Source: Sphingomonas guangdongensis (GTDB lineage: Bacteria; Pseudomonadota; Alphaproteobacteria; Sphingomonadales; Sphingomonadaceae). Taken from it: a stretch of 64,000 nucleotides of DNA. Positions 57,014-64,000 of the stretch are shown in pieces. A program made the position numbers and the translations under genes. The stretch's first letter is position 1. Each line of letters starts with the position of its first letter. The notes beneath the pieces are model-generated. The model did not search any database. It worked only from the letters and a program-made list of their open reading frames with translations, and was not told the origin of the DNA. Location of the stretch: positions 744,001 to 808,000 of the forward strand of contig NZ_OBMI01000002.1 in the NCBI RefSeq assembly GCF_900199185.1, written 5' to 3'.

Positions 57014-59448
57014 GATGTCTTCTCCTCATCGGAAAGGCTGGGGATGAGATCGGCCGCCCAGCCAAGGCCGTGATGCTGCAGCCACGCCGCTAGGAAATCA
57101 GCGCGATCATGTTCCGCGAGGATTGTCGCGATGGCGGCCTGGTCTGATCGGGAGGAAGCGCCGCAGAGCGCCAGGGCGACCTCGGACAGGCCGAGTTCGA
57201 ACAGCCGGTTGCCCTTGCGTGACTGGCAGTAATAGTCGCGCTTCGGCATCGCCCGCGCGAGGATTTCGATCTGACGATCGTTCAGCCCAAAACGCCGGTA
57301 TATCGCTGTGATCTGGGGCTCGATCGCGCGTTCGTTCGGGAGCAATATACGAGTCTGGCAGCTCTCGATGATGGCAGGAGCGATCGCCGATCCGTCGATG
57401 TCGGACAGCGACTGCGTCGCGAAGAGAACACTCGCGTTCTTCTTACGTAGCGTTTTCAACCATTCACGGAGCTGGCCAGCAAAACCCTCGTCGTCGAGGG
57501 CGAGCCAGCCCTCGTCGATGATGATGAGCGTCGGGCTGCCGTCCAGGCGATCGCCAATCCGGTGGAACAGATAGGCGAGCACTGCCGGCGCCGCCGCTGT
57601 CCCGATCAGGCCTTCGGTTTCGAAGGCCTGGACGGTGGCCTCGCCGAGATACTCGGCCTCGGCGTCGAGGAGACGGCCATAGGGTCCGCCAACGCAATAG
57701 GGTCGCAGGGCCTGCTTGAGATCATTCGATTGCAGCAGCACCGACAGGCCCGTCAGTGTCCGTTCCGCTGTCGGCGCCGAGGCGAGTGAGGTCAAAGCCG
57801 ACCAGATGTGCTCCTTGGTGTCCGGGGACAGCATGACTGCCTCGCGTCCAAGGATCGCCGCGATCCAATCCGCCGCCCACGACCGTTCGGCGAGATCGTG
57901 GATACGGGCCAGTGGCTGCAGCGAGACGCTTCCCTCGTCGCCATCGGTGAGACCGCCGCCGAGATCATGCCAGTCGCCGCCCATGGCCAGCGCTGCGGCG
58001 CGGATCGAGCCGCCGAAGTCGAACGCGAAGACCTGGGCGCTTGCATATCGGCGAAACTGGAGCGCCATCAACGCCAACAGAACCGACTTGCCGGCGCCGG
58101 TCGGTCCGACGATCAAGGTATGGCCGACGTCGCCGACATGGATCGAAAGCCGGAACGGGGTCGAGCCCTCGGTCTTGCCGTAGAGCAAGGGGGGTGCTCC
58201 GAAGTGCTCGTCCCGTTCCGGACCTGCCCATACCGCGGAGAGCGGGATCATGTGGGCGAGGTTCAATGTCGAGATCGGCGGTTGCCTGACGTTCGCATAG
58301 GCATGGCCCGGCAGGCTTCCGAGCCAGGCGTCGACCGCGTTGATCGTTTCCGGCATCGCGGTGAAGTCTCGGCCCTGGATGACCTTCTCCACGAGCCGGA
58401 GCTTCTCGGCTGCGATGCGGGGGTCGGTATCCCAGACGGCGATCGTCGCTGTCACATAGGCTTGGCCAGCATAGTCGGCCCCGAGTTCTTGCAGAGCCAG
58501 GTCGGCATCGGCTGCCTTGTTGGCAGCGTCGCTGTCGACCAGCACCGACGCCTCGTTGGTCATCACCTCCTTGAGGATCGCGGCGATCGATTTGCGCTTC
58601 GCAAACCACTGCCGTCGGATCTTGGTGAGCAGCTTGGTTGCGTCGGTCTTGTCGAGCAGGATCGCACGGGTCGACCAGCGATAGGGAAAGGCCAGTCGGT
58701 TCAGGTCGTCTAGGATGCCCGGTGTTGTGGCAGTCGGAAACCCGACGATCGACAAGACACGAAGATGCGACTGGCCAAGCCTTGGTTCGAGGCCACCAGT
58801 CAGCGGCTGATCGGCCAGTAATGCGTCGAGATACATCGGCGTTTCCGGGACGCGGACGCGATGACGTTTCGTCGAGACGGTCGAATGGAGATAGGTCAGC
58901 GTCTCGGCGTCGTTCAGCCAGGCGCTCTCCGGCATGAAGGCTTCGACCAGTTGCAGGATGCGGTCCGTCCGATCGACGAAGCCTCGGAGGATTTCACCCG
59001 CATCGACGCCGGATTGGTCGCGCCCCTCATAAAGCCACCCCTCCGCCCGTGCGGCGTCCTCGACTGGCGGCAGAAAGAGGAAGGTGAGGAAATAGCTCGA
59101 CTCGAAGTGGCTGCCTTCTTCCTCGAAATCGGCCTTCCTCTCGGCATCAACCAGGGCCGATGCGCTGTCGGGAAATTGGCTCGACGGATAGGTGGCAGCT
59201 TCGTGCCGCTCGGCCTCGACGAAGATGGACCATCCCGATCCGAGGCGGCGGAAGGCATTGTTGAGACGCCCCGCAACCGCGACCAGTTCGGCGGGGACGG
59301 CACTGTCGAGGTCGGGACCGCGGAAGCGTGCAGTGCGTTGAAAGGATCCGTCCTTGTTGAGGACGACGCCTTCGCCGGCCAAGGCGACCCATGGCAGGAA
59401 GTCTGCGAGCCGGCTGTTGCGATTTCGATATTCGGCGAGGTTCATCAT
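57010..59448 (-). CDS. trbE: conjugal transfer ATPase TrbE (VirB4-like)
   Basis: 812 residues from ATG 59448 (MMNLAEYRNRNSRLADFLPW); a GTG at 59463 overlaps the trbD stop as GTGA and would add five residues. Walker A (VGPTGAGKSVLLALM) near residue 445, Walker B (TLIIIDEGWLAL) near 640, and RILLPNERAIEPQITAIY later. It powers pilus and substrate export. Confidence 0.96.
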   Translation of the reverse strand: MMNLAEYRNRNSRLADFLPWVALAGEGVVLNKDGSFQRTARFRGPDLDSAVPAELVAVAGRLNNAFRRLGSGWSIFVEAERHEAATYPSSQFPDSASALVDAERKADFEEEGSHFESSYFLTFLFLPPVEDAARAEGWLYEGRDQSGVDAGEILRGFVDRTDRILQLVEAFMPESAWLNDAETLTYLHSTVSTKRHRVRVPETPMYLDALLADQPLTGGLEPRLGQSHLRVLSIVGFPTATTPGILDDLNRLAFPYRWSTRAILLDKTDATKLLTKIRRQWFAKRKSIAAILKEVMTNEASVLVDSDAANKAADADLALQELGADYAGQAYVTATIAVWDTDPRIAAEKLRLVEKVIQGRDFTAMPETINAVDAWLGSLPGHAYANVRQPPISTLNLAHMIPLSAVWAGPERDEHFGAPPLLYGKTEGSTPFRLSIHVGDVGHTLIVGPTGAGKSVLLALMALQFRRYASAQVFAFDFGGSIRAAALAMGGDWHDLGGGLTDGDEGSVSLQPLARIHDLAERSWAADWIAAILGREAVMLSPDTKEHIWSALTSLASAPTAERTLTGLSVLLQSNDLKQALRPYCVGGPYGRLLDAEAEYLGEATVQAFETEGLIGTAAAPAVLAYLFHRIGDRLDGSPTLIIIDEGWLALDDEGFAGQLREWLKTLRKKNASVLFATQSLSDIDGSAIAPAIIESCQTRILLPNERAIEPQITAIYRRFGLNDRQIEILARAMPKRDYYCQSRKGNRLFELGLSEVALALCGASSRSDQAAIATILAEHDRADFLAAWLQHHGLGWAADLIPSLSDEEKTS

Positions 59449-59459
59449 GGCCGCAGGGC

Positions 59460-59741
59460 TCACACCGAGAGATGTGCCGGGAAGCGCAGATGGCGGCGTA
59501 CAACCTCCACGAACTGCGGATCCCGCTTCGCGGCCCAGACCGCCGCGATATGGCCAAGTAAGCCGATCGCGATACCGGCAATCCAGAGTCGCAGCCCCAG
59601 GCCAACCGCACCGGCGAGGGTGCCATTGAGGATGGCGATCGAACGGGGCGCCCCGCCGAGGAGAATATGCTCCGTGAGCGCGCGATGCACCGGCACCGAG
59701 TAGCCCGGGACTTCTCCCACAGGATCGAAGCCCATCGCCAT
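59460..59741 (-). CDS. trbD: conjugal transfer protein TrbD (VirB3-like)
   Basis: 93 residues from ATG 59741, which shares one base with the trbC stop (TGATG). PGYSVPVHRALTEHILLGG, PRSIAILNGTLAGAVGLGLRLW and a second membrane segment; ends in FVEVVRRHLRFPAHL. Confidence 0.94.
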   Translation of the reverse strand: MAMGFDPVGEVPGYSVPVHRALTEHILLGGAPRSIAILNGTLAGAVGLGLRLWIAGIAIGLLGHIAAVWAAKRDPQFVEVVRRHLRFPAHLSV

Positions 59742-60070
59742 CAGACCAGTGCCCCGCCGCTGAACGAGAAGAACGACAGGAAGAAGCTGGATGCGGCGAA
59801 GGCGATCGACAGACCGAACACGATCTGGATGAGGCGGCGAAACCCGCCCGAGCTGTCTCCAAACGCGAGCGTCAGGCCAGTGACGATGATGATGATGACT
59901 GAGACGATCTTCGCGACCGGACCCTCGATCGATTCGAGGATCGACTGCAGTGGCGCTTCCCACGGCATCGAGGAGCCCGACGCATTGGCAGCCGGTGCCA
60001 GCATCATCGACAAGGTGACGAAGGAAGCTGCCGTCACAAGGCGGCGGACACGCGGCGCGCGGATATTCAT
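59741..60070 (-). CDS. trbC: conjugal transfer pilin TrbC (VirB2-like)
   Basis: 109 residues: a signal peptide cut near ANA-S, SMPWEAPLQSILESIEGP and two hydrophobic helices around FGDSSGGFRRLIQ. The pilin subunit. Overlaps trbB by ATGA. Confidence 0.94.
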   Translation of the reverse strand: MNIRAPRVRRLVTAASFVTLSMMLAPAANASGSSMPWEAPLQSILESIEGPVAKIVSVIIIIVTGLTLAFGDSSGGFRRLIQIVFGLSIAFAASSFFLSFFSFSGGALV

Positions 60071-61050
60071 GACGGTACTCCTGTTAGTGGGGGGATGACG
60101 AGATCGACGCGGTAGTCGCCGTCGCTCGTGAGGCCGTCGACGTGGGCAAGTTCAGACAGCCTCCGCGCCGCGCCACGACCGGAGAGGACGGCAACGATGT
60201 CGATGGTTTCGGCGATCAGCGCCCGAGGGACCGTAACGACGGCCTCTTGGATGAGCTGCTCGAGGCGGCGGAGCGCGCCGATCGCGGTGCCGGCGTGGAT
60301 GGTGCCGATTCCGCCGGGATGGCCCGTTCCCCAGGCTTTGAGGAGGTCGAGTGCCTCGGCGCCTCGGACTTCGCCGATTGGGATGCGATCGGGCCGCAGG
60401 CGGAGCGACGATCGGACCAGATCCGAGAGGGTTGCGACACCGTCCTTGGTACGCATCGCGACGAGGTTGAGAGCCGCGCACTGAAGCTCGCGCGTATCTT
60501 CGATCAGAACGACCCGGTCGGTCGTCTTCGCGACCTCCGCGAGGAGGGCGTTGGTGAGCGTTGTCTTCCCGGTCGAGGTGCCGCCAGCAACGAGGATGTT
60601 GCGGCGCTCGGCGACGGCAACCCGCAGGGCATCCGCGTGAGCAGCGGGCATGATCCCGGTCCAGACATAGTCGTCGAGCGTGAACAGCGCGACCGCTGGC
60701 TTGCGGATGGCGAATGTCGGGGCGACCACGACGGGGGGCAGGAGGCCTTCGAAGCGCTCCCCTGTCTCGGGAAGCTCCGCCGAGACCCTCGGCGACGCGG
60801 CATGAACCTCCGCGCCGACATGATGGGCGACCAGTCGAACGATACGCTCGCCGTCCTCTGGCGAAAGGCGATCTTCCGTCGCGACCAGCCCCTCGGAAAG
60901 GCGATCGATCCACAGCCGCCCGTCGGGGTTCAGCATAACCTCCACGATCGCGGGATCGTCGAGATAGCGGGCGATTGCCGGTCCCAGCGCAGTGCTGAGC
61001 ATGCGCGCGCCGCGCCGAAGCGCCTCACGTCTCGCGTAGGGATCTGCCAC
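60067..61050 (-). CDS. trbB: conjugal transfer ATPase TrbB (VirB11-like)
   Basis: 327 residues from GTG 61050; the start is not certain because no ATG is near and the frame is open upstream. [17 protein letters not shown], Walker A ([17 protein letters not shown]) near residue 158, and [20 protein letters not shown]. Hexameric ATPase, first gene of the trb operon. Confidence 0.95.
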   Translation of the reverse strand: MADPYARREALRRGARMLSTALGPAIARYLDDPAIVEVMLNPDGRLWIDRLSEGLVATEDRLSPEDGERIVRLVAHHVGAEVHAASPRVSAELPETGERFEGLLPPVVVAPTFAIRKPAVALFTLDDYVWTGIMPAAHADALRVAVAERRNILVAGGTSTGKTTLTNALLAEVAKTTDRVVLIEDTRELQCAALNLVAMRTKDGVATLSDLVRSSLRLRPDRIPIGEVRGAEALDLLKAWGTGHPGGIGTIHAGTAIGALRRLEQLIQEAVVTVPRALIAETIDIVAVLSGRGAARRLSELAHVDGLTSDGDYRVDLVIPPLTGVPS

Positions 61051-61287
61051 CTTTTGCCCCGTTCGGTTGGAGACCGCGCACCACGCGCGGCCCTGCGTGG
61101 GGCGAGTAAGAGAGTCAGTATTCGGTGAAAGACAACAACGGGAATGTGGTCGGCGTACTGTGGCGTACAAAGACAGGCGATCGGCGGGTTTGGAAGCTTG
61201 CCGGTCGAATGAGTCCGCTACTGACCAACACAGACCGAAGACAGACGGCGTGCTGATCGCCCAGCGCGGGCAAGGCGGCAGGTAACT
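61051..61287 (-). promoter_or_regulatory. trb operon leader / promoter region
   Basis: 237 bases between the helicase stop and trbB, with no gene I can support. It must contain the trb promoter unless trbB is read through from the nuclease-helicase pair. Confidence 0.4.
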
Positions 61288-63087
61288 TTAGAACGGAGGT
61301 TGATTGTACTGAAAAGCGCACGCAACAAGCACGTCGGTCGGTTGATAGTCTCCGCTCCAACCACGACTGCGACCACGTTCAGAAATCAGATGCAGATTTT
61401 TGCGGGCCCGTGATGACACCACGTATACAAGCTTCTTTGCCGTCTCGATCTGCTCTGGATCGCTGTAGAAAGGGACCATTCCCTCGAGCAAGCCGTAGGC
61501 GATCACCGCGTCATATTCGGCACCCTTGACGCCGTGGATCGTCGAGACGGTGATGCCCGTTCTATCCGCGAAAACTTTCCGGAACATCGCGACCTCGGCA
61601 ATCGCCATCGAACCTTCCTTGACCAGAAGATCGACGCGCTTTTGCGAGCATTCGAAAAATGCCTCGTGATGCTCTTTCAGTGACGGAAAGGCGCAGTGAT
61701 CGATGCCGAGCGCCGCGCATAGGTGCTCGAAGAACGCCCGCAGGAACGTCAGACCGTCGGTTTCGTCGATCGTGATTGCATTGCACGCCCGCAGCAATTT
61801 TTTGCGATCCAGGCCTGTGGTATCGACGCCGGCGTCGCGCAGGCCAGCGATCACTTCGCCCGCCCATCGCATTCGGCGTACGTAAAGCTGAGGAGAGGCT
61901 TCAGTCAGGATGATGCGAGAAAGCTTGTACCAGAAATTGTCGACGTCGCGCGCGAACGGCACCATTCCTGGGCCGTCAAACGAATAGCCCGGCATCGCCG
62001 TGACCAGGCGCCGCGTCATGCTGGCGAGGTGGACCCAGCGCGGTGCGACGATGCAGACCTCGTGCGCCGCTATGCCCAGTGTCTCGACATTGTAGGTGAT
62101 GAGCCGGACCAGTTCGGCTTCAAGGTCGTCACGGTGCGTCTGCTGGTCAAACGACACGATGCTCGCATAATCCTTGTTATGCCCAACCGCCTCGATCTTC
62201 GAGGCAAAGACGTTGTAGTTGCCAAAATAGCCTACGATCCGCGACGAGGACCGGTAATTGTCCGACAGCTCCATCTCCTTGAATGCGATGCCGCACCGCG
62301 CGCCGAAATCCGCCGCCGTGATCGCATACCCGCCAAGAGAACTGTAGATTGCCTGGTTGGGATCTCCGACCACAAATGCGCTGGCGCGACCTTGCGAAGC
62401 CTTCAGGATCGAGGCGAGGATCGCATATTGGATTTCCCGCGTATCCTGAAACTCGTCGACGAGGACACAATCGAAGATAGACCCAAGGAGTGCGCTGATC
62501 GACGGATTATTTTTAATAAGCTTGTAAGCAGAGTAAAGAATAAGCTCGAAGTCTATCTGCCTATTGTCTCGCAGAGATTGCCAGTATGCCCGCAACACAC
62601 CCTTTATAGCGGCATGCTTGTTTGAATCATTGCATGTGAGCTTATAGCTGGTCGGCGTGAAATAATACGCACATTCGTACCGACTGAGCTTCGTGCCCTG
62701 CACCTTGCCGCAAAGCTCATCGAGCATCTCCTCGGTGTCGTGCCCGTTGATGACCCGAAACCCGTTCGCAAGCGCCGGATAGTAAATCCCATAGGGTTTG
62801 AGGATCCATTCCAAGCAGAACGAATGGATGGTCCCGATCCAAAGCTGGCTCGTGTCAACGCCGAGCTGCTCTATGCGCTCGTGGATCTCGTCAGCGGCGC
62901 GGTGGGTATAGGTGATCGCGACGATGCGCTTCTTGTCGGATTTTAGTTCCGACAGGAGGCGCGCGATTTTGTAGGTGAGGGTACGGGTCTTGCCGCTTCC
63001 AGGGCATGCGACGAGAAAAACGCTGCCGGGCTGTTCGATCGCCGCCACCTGCGCGTCGTTGAGATCCTTTTTGTCCCAGACGAACAC
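61288..63087 (-). CDS. UvrD/Rep-like helicase (GajB-like)
   Basis: 599 residues from GTG 63087. Superfamily 1 motifs in order: Walker A ACPGSGKT (27-34), GTIHSF (85-90), DEFQDT (211-216), GDPNQAIYS (241-249), NYRSS (277-281), STIHGVKGAEYD (515-526) and YVVSSRARKNL (555-565). It begins 1 base after the OLD nuclease stop, so it is translated with it. OLD nuclease plus UvrD helicase in this order is the Gabija anti-phage arrangement. Class assignment is inferred because the nuclease N-terminus is not in the window. Confidence 0.88.
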   Translation of the reverse strand: MFVWDKKDLNDAQVAAIEQPGSVFLVACPGSGKTRTLTYKIARLLSELKSDKKRIVAITYTHRAADEIHERIEQLGVDTSQLWIGTIHSFCLEWILKPYGIYYPALANGFRVINGHDTEEMLDELCGKVQGTKLSRYECAYYFTPTSYKLTCNDSNKHAAIKGVLRAYWQSLRDNRQIDFELILYSAYKLIKNNPSISALLGSIFDCVLVDEFQDTREIQYAILASILKASQGRASAFVVGDPNQAIYSSLGGYAITAADFGARCGIAFKEMELSDNYRSSSRIVGYFGNYNVFASKIEAVGHNKDYASIVSFDQQTHRDDLEAELVRLITYNVETLGIAAHEVCIVAPRWVHLASMTRRLVTAMPGYSFDGPGMVPFARDVDNFWYKLSRIILTEASPQLYVRRMRWAGEVIAGLRDAGVDTTGLDRKKLLRACNAITIDETDGLTFLRAFFEHLCAALGIDHCAFPSLKEHHEAFFECSQKRVDLLVKEGSMAIAEVAMFRKVFADRTGITVSTIHGVKGAEYDAVIAYGLLEGMVPFYSDPEQIETAKKLVYVVSSRARKNLHLISERGRSRGWSGDYQPTDVLVACAFQYNQPPF

Positions 63088-63088
63088 C

Positions 63089-64000
63089 TCAAAAGCTTCC
63101 GAGTATGACGTTGATGCCGTCGGCCGGGAACGCCGTGAGCATCTCGGACCTTACGCCTGCGAAGTCGATTTCGCCCCGGCTGTAGCGACCGATCTGTTCT
63201 CTCATGTCGGAGATCACTGCGGGCGCATGCATGTCCGACTGCGCGAGAATGCCAACCCGATATTCAAGCACGCTCGCCCACGTCTGCGTCGTTACGGGCA
63301 TGTGCGCCTGGAAGATCGCGTCGAGGATATAGTCCGGGATGACCGTTTCCGGCGTGATCATTCGCCCGAGGATGATCGCGAACCAACCTTTTCCGGCATA
63401 GCGGGCCATTGTCAGCGCGCGCGTTCCGAAGCGCGCGATGTCGCCGGACTCCAGTTCCTCCTTCGATTGCGCGATCGTTCCAGCGTCTGTGTAGACATCG
63501 CCGAGCACCGACACGACGGTCGCGGCGTTGCCGGCGGACACGAAATCGACCTCGAACGTATGATCCGCGAAATGCGCCGTGAGCCACGGATTGCCGTCGC
63601 ACAGCAGCTTGAGCGTGGCCTCGCGCCGGAGGCCCGCGACCTGCGACCCCAACGCCTTCTTTTTCGCTGCGGCCACTTCTTCATTGTCGAGTACGTTCAC
63701 GGCCGTATCAATGAAGGCACGATCGAGATCGGTGATGATCGCGCAGCGCTTGCGGATGCGATCGTCGTGGAACAGGACCGCGACATTCTCGAAGCCGGTG
63801 CTGCGAATGTTGATCAGGCTGATGCCGAGCTCGTCCAAGCTCAGCCCGAAGACCCTCTTCACCAGAATCGGAATGAGGATTTCTTCGGCATCGCCTTCGA
63901 CGAGCACAACGCTTTTCGCAAAGAGCAGGTTGCTGCGAACCGCGTCCAGATAGCGCTGGATATTGCCTATCTGGACCGTATCGAGACCCGCAGACGGCTG
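63089..64000 (-). CDS. OLD-family TOPRIM nuclease (GajA-like), 5' end outside window
   Basis: The frame is open to base 64,000 and beyond: VQIGNIQRYLDAVRSNLLFA leads into SVVLVEGDAEEILIP, the TOPRIM Glu motif, followed by the acidic TDLDRAF motif and a late GKGWFAIILG motif typical of OLD nucleases. The ABC-type ATPase domain must lie upstream. The visible 303 residues are the C-terminal nuclease part. Partner helicase follows after 1 base. Confidence 0.88.
   Translation of the reverse strand, partial: QPSAGLDTVQIGNIQRYLDAVRSNLLFAKSVVLVEGDAEEILIPILVKRVFGLSLDELGISLINIRSTGFENVAVLFHDDRIRKRCAIITDLDRAFIDTAVNVLDNEEVAAAKKKALGSQVAGLRREATLKLLCDGNPWLTAHFADHTFEVDFVSAGNAATVVSVLGDVYTDAGTIAQSKEELESGDIARFGTRALTMARYAGKGWFAIILGRMITPETVIPDYILDAIFQAHMPVTTQTWASVLEYRVGILAQSDMHAPAVISDMREQIGRYSRGEIDFAGVRSEMLTAFPADGINVILGSF

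Overview
The window looks like a chromosome segment of a high-GC alphaproteobacterium of the Sphingomonas type. The evidence is the sphingomonad-style rpsF-rpsR-rplI block with a long acidic tail on L9, the compact zwf-pgl-edd-glk-eda Entner-Doudoroff operon, and the fabD-fabG-acpP-fabF-mltG fatty acid/cell-wall cluster. The species cannot be named from the sequence alone.

Bases 1-21,777 are ordinary core genome: the 3' part of mutL, two small membrane proteins, ribosomal genes (minus strand), an RcnB-like periplasmic protein, fatty acid synthesis genes, the Entner-Doudoroff operon, argC, an NlpC/P60 hydrolase with a MarR regulator, secG, pyrG and guaA. A small GxxExxY gene inside a near-perfect inverted repeat sits between fabD and fabG and looks like a tiny mobile cassette. 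A nested palindromic repeat lies between pgl and zwf.

From the 3' end of guaA to the end of the window (more than 42 kb) the sequence is an integrative and conjugative element or its remains. A P4-type tyrosine integrase and an AlpA-like regulator follow guaA directly. Next come a three-gene accessory block with PD-(D/E)XK-like and GIY-YIG nuclease signatures, next to a duplicated fragment of an HxlR regulator (23.9-26.0 kb), and a long xenobiotic/oxidative-stress cargo (26-38 kb): azoreductase, haloalkane dehalogenase, quinone oxidoreductase, FMN reductase, four SnoaL-like proteins, two paralogous F420-type NADP oxidoreductases, an NmrA-like protein and dienelactone hydrolase. HxlR, TetR and LysR regulators are interspersed, several with visible palindromic operators. 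At 39-44 kb a secreted tricorn-like protease is translationally coupled to a LytS/LytTR two-component pair. At 44-50 kb are GNAT, RidA, PhzF, TetR, amidase and MFS genes; the TetR, MFS and LysR promoters share one palindrome.

Bases 51.4-61.1 kb hold a complete Trb-type mating-pair apparatus (trbB,C,D,E,J,K,L,F,G,I plus a DUF2274 gene, all minus strand, nearly all with 4-bp overlaps). The last 2.7 kb hold an OLD/TOPRIM nuclease (cut by the window end) followed after 1 nt by a UvrD-like helicase, the gene order of the Gabija anti-phage system. The relaxase, coupling protein and right end of the element were not found and probably lie beyond the window.
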